DNA from: Ferrimonas kyonanensis DSM 18153
Lineage (GTDB): Bacteria; Pseudomonadota; Gammaproteobacteria; Enterobacterales; Shewanellaceae
Direction of reading: 5' to 3'
Assembly (NCBI RefSeq): GCF_000425405.1
Contig: NZ_KE384364.1
Coordinates: 234,345-298,344 of the forward strand
Length of the DNA: 64,000 bases
The translations under genes were made by a program, and so were the position numbers. The notes under the pieces were generated by a model. That model was not told the origin of the DNA and did no database searches. It saw only the letters and a list, made by a program, of their open reading frames with translations. Numbering within the stretch: position 1 is the first letter of the stretch; every line of letters begins with the position of its first letter. Positions 19,676 through 27,792 of this stretch are shown in pieces.

Positions 19676-19937
19676 CCTTGACCACTTTAGTTAGGTTCCC
19701 CGCTAAGGGTAAACGGTAACGCACCAACTTTCTGTTGATAAGCGGCGCATTCTGCCAGTAATTGATGCAGAAATCGTCGAAATAGATCACAAATCACCGC
19801 TTTGTGTGAATTGGGTTCAGAAAACTTTTCCTAATTCCTGGCTCTACTGAGAGCAAAAAAAATTTGCTCCCGTTCAAACCCTTTGCCAACTTACGCCTGT
19901 CTTACTTATCACTACTCACTCAATTCAAGGAGCGCCG

Positions 19938-20468
19938 GTGAACCAAACAGCCCCCACGCTTGATGCGGCCACAGACAGCCTGAACCAGGATGTTCGTCTG
20001 GCCCAGCAAGGCGACAAGCGCGCGTTTGCCAGGCTGTACCAGCAACTGAGCCCCAGGGTCTATGCCCTGTGTTTACGACTCAGCGGCCGGGTAGCCTGTG
20101 CCGAAGAGGCAACCCAGGAGGTGTTTATCCGCCTGTGGCAAAAACTGCCTCAATATCGGTTCGAAGCCCGCTTTACCACCTGGTTGCACCGGCTGACTCT
20201 GAACCACACCCTCAACTACCTGAAGGCCCAGCCTCAGCTCACCGAGCTGACCGAAGCCGAACAGGAAGACCATCAGGGGATGGAATCACTGAACCTGGTG
20301 GACCGGCTGCTACCCCGGCTGCCGGCCCGCGCCCGACAAGTGTTTGTGCTCCACGCCATCGAAGGCTACCACCACCATGAGGTCGCCGAACTGCTGGAGA
20401 TCAAACCGGGCACCAGCAAAGCCCAATACCACCGGGCCCGCCAACTGTTACAGGAGATGCTGTCATGA
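19938..20468 (+). CDS. ECF RNA polymerase sigma factor
   Basis: A 176-residue sigma-70 family protein with region 2 (ACAEEATQEVFIRLWQKL, FTTWLHRLTLNHTLN) and region 4 (LPARARQVFVLHAIEGYHHHEVAELL, PGTSKAQYHRARQLL). The start is GTG at 19938 with AAGGAG five nt upstream. Its stop overlaps the start of the next gene as ATGA. It heads a three-gene operon with an anti-sigma-like protein and a DUF4097 protein. I do not recognise a named orthologue. Confidence 0.9.
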   Translation: MNQTAPTLDAATDSLNQDVRLAQQGDKRAFARLYQQLSPRVYALCLRLSGRVACAEEATQEVFIRLWQKLPQYRFEARFTTWLHRLTLNHTLNYLKAQPQLTELTEAEQEDHQGMESLNLVDRLLPRLPARARQVFVLHAIEGYHHHEVAELLEIKPGTSKAQYHRARQLLQEMLS

Positions 20469-20980
20469 GCCACAAACTGGATGACTTGCTGGACGATCTG
20501 CAACCGGAGATCACGCCGCAGCGCGACTTGTGGGCCGGTATCGAGCGACAGCTGGACCGGGCACCACTGGAACCGAAGGCCCCGAAGCCGACCGCCCGAC
20601 CATGGCTGCCCTGGGCCATGGCGGCCAGCTTGCTGGTGACCAGCCTCGGCAGCTTCTGGCTGGGCCAACAGCAGGGCGGCAATCAGGATCAGCAGTTTCA
20701 GATGATGCTGCAATTAATGGCCAATCAGCATCAGCAGCAGCGGCAACGACTGCAAAGCCGGTTTGAGCTGAGTCAGTTCGAAACCGTCAACGACAGCCAG
20801 TCCGATGCCGAAGGTTCTGGCATTCAAACCCTGAGAGACGCCGCAGAACAACTGATCGCTGCCCTCAAACAAGACCCCTACAACCCCGACCTGCTGGAGC
20901 TGTGGCTCTGGGTACAACAGCGGGAACTGGAACTGATGCAAAAACAGCAGCAGCGCCAACAACGACTTCACCACCTTTAG
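20465..20980 (+). CDS. Putative membrane anti-sigma factor
   Basis: A 171-residue protein with an N-terminal cytoplasmic part beginning MSHKLDDLLDDLQPEITPQRDLWAGIE. One transmembrane helix is at about 55-70 (WAMAASLLVTSLGSFWLG). A Gln-rich, probably helical periplasmic tail follows. It is translationally coupled to the ECF sigma gene and followed 9 nt later by the DUF4097 gene. Topology and operon position support an anti-sigma role; there is no CxxC zinc motif. Confidence 0.75.
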   Translation: MSHKLDDLLDDLQPEITPQRDLWAGIERQLDRAPLEPKAPKPTARPWLPWAMAASLLVTSLGSFWLGQQQGGNQDQQFQMMLQLMANQHQQQRQRLQSRFELSQFETVNDSQSDAEGSGIQTLRDAAEQLIAALKQDPYNPDLLELWLWVQQRELELMQKQQQRQQRLHHL

Positions 20981-20989
20981 GAGAACTCC

Positions 20990-21937
20990 ATGAAACACAT
21001 TATTTTGGGTGCCACCCTGTTCGCCACCTCAGTCTCCGCTCTGGCTGGGGAAGCCATTGATAGCCGCATGGATGCAGACGGAATCCGCACCCTGAACCTG
21101 ATCGTTCCCCGCGGCGACGTGACCCTGACCGGAGGCGACCACAACCAGATCAGCATTCGCGGTGAACTGGATGACCAAGCCGAGCATTGGGTGTTTGAGC
21201 GAGACGGCGACACCCTGGTGGCTGAGGTCAAAATGCCACGCAACTGGCGGGGCAACAACGACGGCAGCCGCCTGACCGTGACACTGCCCAGTTCCATTCG
21301 CTTCAAAGGCGAAGGGGTCAGTACCGACTTCAATCTCGCCAATCTGCAGCGCGGCCTCAAGATCAACAACGTCAGCGGTGATATCTCTCTGGAACGCATC
21401 CAGGGCGAGATCGACGTCGAGGTGGTCAGCGGTGACATCAAGGCGCACGAACTCTCCGGCGAAATTGAGCTGGAAACCGTCAGCGGCGACATCGATGCCA
21501 GTGGCCATCAAGGCAGCGGCAGTTACGAATCGGTCAGCGGTAACGTCACCCTGGCGCGCGGCGGCCACGAAGTGGAAGTGGAAAACGTTTCCGGCGACAT
21601 TCAACTGAGCCTGGACCGGGTTCGCGAGTTGGACGTGACCAGCGTCAGCGGTGACATTCAGGTCACCGTCGCCGCTCTCGACACCGGTGCCGAACTGGAG
21701 TTTGAGACCGTCAATGGTGACACCTCCCTGGCCTTGCCCGGCGATGCCTCGGTACGAGTACGCCTGGAAACCGGCCCAGGTGGCGACATCAGCAACAGCC
21801 TGACCCAGGACCAGCCAAACCGCGGCAAGCACGTGGCCACGGAGAAATTGCACTTTGACCACAACGGCGGCAACGCCAAGGTGGAGATGCAAACCGTCAA
21901 TGGCAGCCTGAGCCTGTCGCCACTGTCCCTGAAATAA
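20990..21937 (+). CDS. DUF4097-type secreted beta-repeat protein
   Basis: A 315-residue protein with a Sec signal peptide (about 1-19, ending ALA). Most of the rest is a repeating pattern built on VSGDI every 17-20 residues (about residues 128-245). This is the parallel-beta repeat of DUF4097 proteins. Such proteins are frequent partners of ECF sigma/anti-sigma pairs, but their molecular role is unknown. The gene has its own AGGAG ribosome-binding site and ends the operon. Confidence 0.85.
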   Translation: MKHIILGATLFATSVSALAGEAIDSRMDADGIRTLNLIVPRGDVTLTGGDHNQISIRGELDDQAEHWVFERDGDTLVAEVKMPRNWRGNNDGSRLTVTLPSSIRFKGEGVSTDFNLANLQRGLKINNVSGDISLERIQGEIDVEVVSGDIKAHELSGEIELETVSGDIDASGHQGSGSYESVSGNVTLARGGHEVEVENVSGDIQLSLDRVRELDVTSVSGDIQVTVAALDTGAELEFETVNGDTSLALPGDASVRVRLETGPGGDISNSLTQDQPNRGKHVATEKLHFDHNGGNAKVEMQTVNGSLSLSPLSLK

Positions 21938-21983
21938 CCCACAAAAATCGGTGATGGCGGCAGAATCTGGTATTCTTGCCGCC

Positions 21984-23135
21984 ATGAACCTATCCCCCCC
22001 TGACACCGCCGCTCCACGGCCAGATTGGACCAAGCTGGCTGCTCAGATTAAATCCTGGGCCCGGGAACTGGGCTTTGCCGATGTCGGCATCACCCGCCTG
22101 GACCTGGCCGATCAGCAGCCCGCCCTGTCCTCCTGGCTCAACAACCACTATCACGGCGACATGGAATACATGGCCCGCAACGTGGCGATGCGCACTCAGC
22201 CTGAGTTATTGCATCCCGGCAGCATCACCGCCATTGTGGTCCGCCTCGATTACCTGCCCCCCAACGCCGGTTTTGCCGATGCACTCAGGGAGGGGGAGCG
22301 AGCTTACATCAGCCGCTACGCCGGCGGTCGCGACTATCACAAGCTGATGCGCAATCGTCTCAAGCAGTTAGGCAACCGCATTCGCGAGCAGATTCAGGAC
22401 TACGATGGTCGCCCCTTCGTGGACTCGGCGCCGATCCTGGAGCGACCGCTGGCCAACCAGGCCGGGCTTGGCTGGGTCGGTAAGCACTCACTGCTGTTGA
22501 GTCAGGGCGCGGGCAGTTGGTTCTTCATCGGTGAGTTATTGACCAACCTGCCGCTGCCTGAAGATGCCCCTCATCAGGGCGACTGTGGCAACTGCAAAGC
22601 CTGCATGACCCTGTGCCCCACCCATGCCATCGTCGAGCCCTATGTGGTGGATGCCAAGCGCTGCATCTCCTACCTGACCATCGAATCGGACTCGGCCATT
22701 CCCGAACCCTTGCGCCCGGCGCTGGGCAACCGCATCTACGGCTGCGACGACTGTCAGCTGGCCTGTCCCTATAACCGCGACGCTCCGCTGACCCAAGAAC
22801 CGGACTTCCACACCCGTGGCCCGCTGACGCACCCTAAATTGCTGACCTTGTGGCACTGGAGCGAAAGTGAGTTTCTCAGCGCCACCGAAGGCTCTCCCAT
22901 CCGCCGCATCGGTTATCGACGCTGGCAGCGCAATCTGGCCGTGGCACTGGGCAACGCCCCGGCAGCAACGACCATCATCGAGGCGCTGACTCAAGGCTTG
23001 GGGCGGGTAGACAGCCTGGTGGATGAACACATTCGCTGGGCCATCGATCGTCAACAGCAGCAACTGGGGCAATTAAGCAAACAGCAACAACGGTTAATTC
23101 GAGTGGTGGAAAAAGGCTTGCCCCGCGACGCCTGA
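21984..23135 (+). CDS. queG: Epoxyqueuosine reductase
   Basis: A 383-residue cobalamin-dependent iron-sulfur enzyme that performs the last step of queuosine synthesis in tRNA. Two ferredoxin-type 4Fe-4S motifs are visible: CGNCKACMTLCPT with a later Cys, and CDDCQLACPYNRDAP. The N-terminal part has the QueG features GITRLDL and YHGDMEYMARN. I chose the ATG at 21984 from alignment with the family; a GTG at 21951 is possible. It is another corrinoid-dependent enzyme in a window that also has btuR and metH. Confidence 0.95.
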   Translation: MNLSPPDTAAPRPDWTKLAAQIKSWARELGFADVGITRLDLADQQPALSSWLNNHYHGDMEYMARNVAMRTQPELLHPGSITAIVVRLDYLPPNAGFADALREGERAYISRYAGGRDYHKLMRNRLKQLGNRIREQIQDYDGRPFVDSAPILERPLANQAGLGWVGKHSLLLSQGAGSWFFIGELLTNLPLPEDAPHQGDCGNCKACMTLCPTHAIVEPYVVDAKRCISYLTIESDSAIPEPLRPALGNRIYGCDDCQLACPYNRDAPLTQEPDFHTRGPLTHPKLLTLWHWSESEFLSATEGSPIRRIGYRRWQRNLAVALGNAPAATTIIEALTQGLGRVDSLVDEHIRWAIDRQQQQLGQLSKQQQRLIRVVEKGLPRDA

Positions 23136-23210
23136 ACGCAAGCCGTCGGCTCGGCTATGCTAGAGTGTTCAATCAGTTTCGACTGAAATCCGCTGAATCG
23201 GGACCCCATT

Positions 23211-23822
23211 ATGAATGCCCTGAATGACCACCCTCGCCTGCTGGTGCAGCAGGTGCACGAATTGGCAGAGTTCATCGGCTTCGAAAGCCGCAACAAGTAT
23301 CAGATTCTGACCGGCGATCAACAGCCGTTGGCCTACGCTGCCGAGCAGAGCAGCGGTTTGCTGGGAACCCTGGCCCGCCAGGCGTTGGGCCACTGGCGCC
23401 GCTTCGACCTGGTCTTTTTCGATAGCCGACGTCAGCCTTTCATGCGTGCCCATCACCCCTTTCGCTGGCTGTTTCAGCGGCTGGAGATCAGCGACCATCA
23501 GGGGGTCTTCCTCGGGGCGATTCAGCAACGCTTCTCGCTGCTGCATAAAAAGTTTGATCTGCTGGATGCCCAGGGTCAGGTGGTGTTACAGGTGGCGTCG
23601 CCGCTGTGGAAGCTGTGGACCTTCCCCTTTATGGATGGCCAGCAGCGACAACAAGCCCAGGTGGCCAAACGCTGGTCCGGCGCATTCTCGGAACTGATGA
23701 CCGACAGAGACAACTTTCTGGTGGAGTATGAGGCCAGCCTGCCGCTACATCTGCGCCAACTGGTACTGGCGGCGGCGCTGTTCATTGACCTGCAGTATTT
23801 TGAGGCCAAGGCGGGAAACTGA
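23211..23822 (+). CDS. Phospholipid scramblase-related protein
   Basis: A 203-residue protein resembling the bacterial scramblase/LURP-one-related family. The features are a tubby-like succession of short beta strands with FFDSRRQPFMRAHHPFRW and a long FSLLHKKFDLLDAQGQVVL stretch. These are followed by PLWKLWTFPFM and a C-terminal hydrophobic helix (QLVLAAALFIDLQYFE). The biochemical role of the bacterial members is not established. It stands alone between queG and a convergent NYN gene. Confidence 0.75.
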   Translation: MNALNDHPRLLVQQVHELAEFIGFESRNKYQILTGDQQPLAYAAEQSSGLLGTLARQALGHWRRFDLVFFDSRRQPFMRAHHPFRWLFQRLEISDHQGVFLGAIQQRFSLLHKKFDLLDAQGQVVLQVASPLWKLWTFPFMDGQQRQQAQVAKRWSGAFSELMTDRDNFLVEYEASLPLHLRQLVLAAALFIDLQYFEAKAGN

Positions 23823-23831
23823 CCCTAACGG

Positions 23832-24317
23832 CTACAACAGCATGCTGTCACCGATGGGCACAAACTCAGACGCCGACTCCATCAGAGAGTGGGCGGTCAG
23901 AGACGGCACCCCGAACACCATGGCCTGCACCCCGTAATCTTTGCGGATCTTGTTCAGCAGCATGTCAAAATCGCCATCACCGGAAAGCAACACCACGGTA
24001 TCGACCTTGGGCGCAGTTTCCATCACATCGATGGTAATGCCCACGTCCCAGTCTCCCTTGGCCGACCCGTCGGCACGCTGAATAAAGGGCTTGAGTTTGA
24101 CATCAAAACCGATGTGTTTGAGGGCATCCTGAAATTTGCGCTGACCGTCGTCCCCCTTATGGGTCGCGTACGCCGTCGCCGATACGATGTTGCCCAACTG
24201 GCTCAGGTGTTGCCACAGTCCACGGTAGTTAAACTGACGACCAAATGCCTGACGACAGGTGTAGTAGATGTTTTGTACATCCACGAAAACAGCGATGCGG
24301 TTCAAAGGCGCTCTCAA
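23832..24317 (-). CDS. NYN (LabA/DUF88) domain protein
   Basis: A 161-residue protein made up of a PIN-like NYN domain. The conserved acidic residues are seen in AVFVDVQNIYY near the N-terminus, in KGDWDVGITIDVM, and in VVLLSGDGDFDMLLNKIR. These form a putative metal-dependent RNase site. The start is a TTG at 24317 without a clear ribosome-binding site; a TTG at 24305, with GAGAG upstream, is an alternative. Confidence 0.88.
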   Translation of the reverse strand: MRAPLNRIAVFVDVQNIYYTCRQAFGRQFNYRGLWQHLSQLGNIVSATAYATHKGDDGQRKFQDALKHIGFDVKLKPFIQRADGSAKGDWDVGITIDVMETAPKVDTVVLLSGDGDFDMLLNKIRKDYGVQAMVFGVPSLTAHSLMESASEFVPIGDSMLL

Positions 24318-24407
24318 CGATTCAGGAGATAAGTCACTAGACTAACGAATATTCTCCATTGGTGACAGCACCCTTGGGCAAAATTCAGACACCACCACGA
24401 CAAATGG

Positions 24408-24467
24408 CCCCCGGCACTGCTTAAACTCTGTCCAAACAGTGCTTCGGGGGGGTTGCCGTTTCGGCAA
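24408..24467. other. Two adjacent hairpins upstream of yceH
   Basis: Within the 254-nt gap between the NYN gene and yceH, CCCCCG and GCACTG (24408-24419) pair with CAGTGC and CGGGGG (24437-24450), leaving a 2-nt bulge and a 17-nt loop. Immediately after comes TTGCCG-TTT-CGGCAA (24453-24467). This could be a leader structure of yceH or part of a small RNA. No clear U-run follows. Confidence 0.35.
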
Positions 24468-24571
24468 TGGCGATAAATACTGGTTCGGTGCAATACCAAA
24501 TTGACTGCCCACTGTTGCCGCAATGGCCACGGCTCAGTGCGCAATCACATTGGCATTCAAAGGAGGCCCCC

Positions 24572-25192
24572 GTGGAGATGAACCTGACCCTCAATGAGAC
24601 TCGCATCATTGGCTGTTTATTGGAAAAAGAGACCACCACCCCAGACCTCTACCCGCTGTCATTAAACGCCCTCAAAGGCGCCTGCAACCAGAAAAGCAAT
24701 CGCGATCCGGTGCTGTCCCTCAGCGACAGTGAAGTCAGCCAGACCCTGAATCAACTGATGGATCGCCGCCTGGTCAGTGAAGAGGGTGGCAGCCGCACCA
24801 GTAAATACAAACACCGATTCTGCAACACCGCCTTTGGCGGCCTGTCACTGACCGATAAGGAGCGGGCATTGGTGTGCGTGCTGCTGCTGCGGGGGCCACA
24901 AACGCCGGGTGAACTGCGCAGTCGTACCAACCGCTTGGCGAGCTTCAACGACGTCAACGACGCCGACGCCGTATTAAAAGGGCTGGCGGAAAAACAGATG
25001 GTGGTGCAACTGCCCAGAGAAGCCGGCAAACGGGAAGCCCGCTATGCCCACCTGTTCTCTGGCGACGTCTCGATGACCACCACCGCCGAGGTGATTGCCG
25101 ACGACAAGGCTCGCATTGACGATCTGGAGCATCAGGTGATGGTACTCAAGGCCGAGATCGAACGGCTCAATGGCGAACTGGCCCGGCGCTGA
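24572..25192 (+). CDS. yceH: YceH family protein (DUF480)
   Basis: A 206-residue protein of two winged-helix domains. It begins with LTLNETRIIGCLLEKETTTPD, then YPLSLNALKGACNQKSNRDPV, both strongly conserved in YceH. The C-terminus is a coiled-coil segment (IDDLEHQVMVLKAEIERL). I prefer the GTG at 24572, 5 nt after an AGGAGG, over the ATG at 24578. The molecular function is unknown. Confidence 0.88.
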   Translation: MEMNLTLNETRIIGCLLEKETTTPDLYPLSLNALKGACNQKSNRDPVLSLSDSEVSQTLNQLMDRRLVSEEGGSRTSKYKHRFCNTAFGGLSLTDKERALVCVLLLRGPQTPGELRSRTNRLASFNDVNDADAVLKGLAEKQMVVQLPREAGKREARYAHLFSGDVSMTTTAEVIADDKARIDDLEHQVMVLKAEIERLNGELARR

Positions 25193-25208
25193 TGGCAGCG
25201 CCGACAGA

Positions 25209-26549
25209 TTAATCCAGTACCGAGTGGCGCCCCCAGGGAATTCGGCGCCGCTTCTGATCCCGAGTCAGTAACCACAGCACCCAGCCAATCAACACCACAT
25301 TGGACAAGGGCACCGCCAACCACACCCCCTGTACGCCCAGCCACAGCGGCAGCAACAGCAAGAAGGGCAGCTGAATCCCCATGTTGGCGAAGGTCACCCA
25401 ACTGGCCCGACGGCCGTCGTTCACCGACTGAAAGTACGCCGCAATCACAAAGATCACCCCATCGAGGTACAGTGCCCAGGTGTGCCACCTCAGCCCCTGT
25501 GTCGTGGCCTGCAGCAACGTCTGGTCATCGCGGTTAAAGGCATGGGTAAACAGCGCCGGGAACAACAGAAAGCCGATGGAAAACACCAGGCCACTGAACA
25601 GCGTCAGGGCCAGCGCCCACACCAGCGCCCGTTGCATCTGTTTCAGCCGACCGGCCCCGAACAGGTAACTGAGCAGAGGCTGAACGCCGTTGGCCACCCC
25701 CTCCGCCAGCAGGTAATACAGGGTGCACAGGTAACCGACAATGGCGAACGCCCCCAGTTCGGTGGCTCCGCCATAGCTCAGAAACTGGCTGTTGTGCACG
25801 GCGGTGATAAAACTGAAATAGAGGTACATGGCCCAGCTTGCCAGCCCCAGGCCCAGAATCTGTTTGGTCTCCCGCCAGCTGAGGCTCAGCCGGGTCAACG
25901 ACAACCGCACTCGACACAGCGGCGAGTGAAAATAGCCCAGTCCCAGCACCAACACCACCGCCTGAGCCAGGGCGGTTGCCAGCGCGGCGCCGGTTAACTG
26001 CCAGCCCCACAGAACGATAAACAGATAATCCAGGCCGATGTTGATCAGCGCACCGACACCGATCAGCACCGTGGCCAGGTTGGGAGCATCGTCATTACGA
26101 ATCAAAAACGGTAAGGCAATGCCACCCAGCGCCACCGGGCTGGCCCAGATCAGCACCTGCAGGTAGTCTTCGGCCAGGGCCAGCACCGGCCCCTGAGCTT
26201 GCTGGAGCCGAAACAGCGCCTCCCCCAACCCGGCCAGCATCACCCCGCAGGCGATCCCCATGAGCAGCAATAACCACACCCCCGCGGCCAGCCACTGGCT
26301 GGCGGCGGGCAGATCGCCTTCGCCACGAGCAATGGAGCTCAGGGCACCGGCGCCAATGCCCACCATGATGGCCACCCCATAGGTAATGCCGATCACCGGC
26401 CAGGCGATGTTGATGGCACCGAGGCCGTCGGCACCGATGATCTGGCCGACAAAGATGCCGTCCACCAGTTGATAGAGGCCACTCACCAGCATGGCGGCGA
26501 CCGTAGGAATAACAAACCGCCAGAACTGGCGGCCTAATGCATGGGTCAT
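25209..26549 (-). CDS. MATE family efflux transporter
   Basis: A 446-residue membrane protein with about 12 helices of the multidrug and toxin extrusion family. The N-terminal GRQFWRFVIPTVAAMLVSGLYQLVDGIFVG and the internal FLIRNDDAPNLATVLIGVGALINIGLDYLFI fit the DinF/NorM-like groups. These proteins export drugs or metabolites in exchange for Na+ or H+. I used the ATG at 26549; a TTG lies one codon upstream. The substrate is unknown. Confidence 0.9.
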   Translation of the reverse strand: MTHALGRQFWRFVIPTVAAMLVSGLYQLVDGIFVGQIIGADGLGAINIAWPVIGITYGVAIMVGIGAGALSSIARGEGDLPAASQWLAAGVWLLLLMGIACGVMLAGLGEALFRLQQAQGPVLALAEDYLQVLIWASPVALGGIALPFLIRNDDAPNLATVLIGVGALINIGLDYLFIVLWGWQLTGAALATALAQAVVLVLGLGYFHSPLCRVRLSLTRLSLSWRETKQILGLGLASWAMYLYFSFITAVHNSQFLSYGGATELGAFAIVGYLCTLYYLLAEGVANGVQPLLSYLFGAGRLKQMQRALVWALALTLFSGLVFSIGFLLFPALFTHAFNRDDQTLLQATTQGLRWHTWALYLDGVIFVIAAYFQSVNDGRRASWVTFANMGIQLPFLLLLPLWLGVQGVWLAVPLSNVVLIGWVLWLLTRDQKRRRIPWGRHSVLD

Positions 26550-26586
26550 CAAGGACTCAATGGTGTGGCGCTAGGGTGGCACCAGT

Positions 26587-27183
26587 CTACCAGTCGACGC
26601 CTTTACGTGCCTTAATTCCCGCCTCAAACGCGTGTTTCACCGGTCGCACTTCAGACACCGTGTCCGCCAACTCCTCCAAACGACGGTGCACCGCCCGGCC
26701 GGTAATGACCACGCTCTGCTCCGGCGGCCGGTTGGCAATGGCCTCCACCACCTCGTCCAGATCCAGGTAATCGTAATTGGTCATGTAGGTCAGCTCATCC
26801 AGCAGCACCAGATCGACGCTGGCATCGGCCAGGGCCGGTTTCAGTTGTTGCCACACCGCCTGGGCCGCCTTCGTGTCCGCTTCCCGATCCTGCGTCTCCC
26901 AGGTGAAGCCGGTGGCCATCACATGGAAATCCACGCCATGCTGCTCCAGCAGTGACCGCTCACCGCAGTCCCAGGTACCCTTAATGAACTGGCCAACGAC
27001 GCAGCGTTGGCCGTGGCCCACTGCGCGGGCGACGGTGCCAAATCCGGCGGTCGACTTGCCTTTACCGTTACCGGTCAGCACCAGTACGATGCCTCGCTCC
27101 TCCTGAGCACTCTCCACCTTGGCATCGACTTTCTGCTTCACTTTCTGCTGTCGCTGCTGGTGACGTTCGTCTTTGGTGGTCAT
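26587..27183 (-). CDS. btuR: Corrinoid adenosyltransferase
   Basis: A 198-residue ATP:co(I)rrinoid adenosyltransferase of the CobO/BtuR/CobA family. It forms adenosylcobalamin or its precursors. The P-loop GNGKGKST is near residue 40, followed by the family signatures VVGQFIKGTW, LLDELTYMTNYDYLD and VVITGRAVHRRLEELAD. The ATG at 27183 has GAAAGG immediately upstream. It follows an ArsR-type regulator on the same strand and lies close to the B12-dependent metH. Confidence 0.94.
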   Translation of the reverse strand: MTTKDERHQQRQQKVKQKVDAKVESAQEERGIVLVLTGNGKGKSTAGFGTVARAVGHGQRCVVGQFIKGTWDCGERSLLEQHGVDFHVMATGFTWETQDREADTKAAQAVWQQLKPALADASVDLVLLDELTYMTNYDYLDLDEVVEAIANRPPEQSVVITGRAVHRRLEELADTVSEVRPVKHAFEAGIKARKGVDW

Positions 27184-27204
27184 CCTTTCTCTCGCATAAT
27201 CTAG

Positions 27205-27259
27205 GGGAACAGGCCCGTCAGTGTGGCGCGAACCTGTCGGGGTTTCAAGGTAGGTTCCC
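27205..27259 (-). ncRNA. Structured leader of btuR
   Basis: Upstream of the btuR ATG an outer stem GGGAAC/GTTCCC (27205-27210 with 27254-27259) encloses an inner CAGG/CCTG stem. The whole 55-nt element ends 22 nt before the start codon. A regulatory leader is plausible given the B12 context, but I do not find the conserved B12 box of a cobalamin riboswitch. Confidence 0.3.
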
Positions 27260-27289
27260 ACAGTCATTTCCAGCGAATTGATCGATGGG

Positions 27290-27577
27290 CTACAGGGTGC
27301 AGCACTCCGCCTTCAGGTAGTCGATCACTTCATCCAGGGCATCCATGTCCACCTGACAACGCAGGATTCGACCTTCACGGGTCTGCTGCACCAACCCGGC
27401 CTGGATCAACCGGCTCAGGTGGTGACTCAGTGTTGAACCGGGAATGCCCAGCTGCTGTTGAACATCACCGACGGTCATGCCGGTCTTACTGCCTTTGACC
27501 AACAACCGATACACCGCCAACCGAGTCGGGTGCCCCAGCTCCGACAACCGTTGAGCCACCGCTTCATCACTGATCAT
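27290..27577 (-). CDS. ArsR-family transcriptional regulator
   Basis: A 95-residue winged-helix repressor of the ArsR/SmtB type, with the usual ELGHPTRLAVYRLLVKG and GIPGSTLSHHLSRLIQAGLV. The alpha-3 metal site (CVC) is absent; two adjacent cysteines occur four residues from the C-terminus (AECCTL). The ATG at 27577 has AGGAGA upstream. It is divergent from metH and 106 nt upstream of btuR, so either could be its target. Confidence 0.85.
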   Translation of the reverse strand: MISDEAVAQRLSELGHPTRLAVYRLLVKGSKTGMTVGDVQQQLGIPGSTLSHHLSRLIQAGLVQQTREGRILRCQVDMDALDEVIDYLKAECCTL

Positions 27578-27743
27578 ATTTGCTCTCCTGTGGTTTTGAA
27601 CAATTCTATAGTCGTCGAAATTGATAGCCAAGTCCCCAGTGAACGATTTACTTGCCCGGTCATCGCTATCGGCTATGAATCGATAACAGCGGCCAAAAAA
27701 GTTGCAACAGGGGCTATTCAGTGGCCGCCGCCTTAGCTAAGAT

Positions 27744-27767
27744 AGACGTCTAAACGGATAAATGTCT
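27744..27767 (+). promoter_or_regulatory. MetJ operator (three tandem met boxes) before metH
   Basis: Three consecutive 8-bp units are found: AGACGTCT (perfect met box), AAACGGAT (5/8 match) and AAATGTCT (6/8). Tandem 8-bp boxes are the hallmark of MetJ operators. They lie 26-49 nt upstream of the metH ATG, so methionine repression through MetJ and S-adenosylmethionine is likely. Confidence 0.82.
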
Positions 27768-27792
27768 ATTTGAAGTAAATAGGGACGGCATC

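Noticed and set aside
21380-21720. Direct DNA repeats, possible CRISPR or satellite
   Set aside because: The periodic GTCAGCGGTGACAT-like sequence encodes the VSGDI protein repeats of the DUF4097 gene and varies at third codon positions.
27184-27289. Canonical cobalamin riboswitch before btuR
   Set aside because: The B12 box (AGCCAGGAGACCTGCC-like) and the conserved core were not found, and the element is too short.
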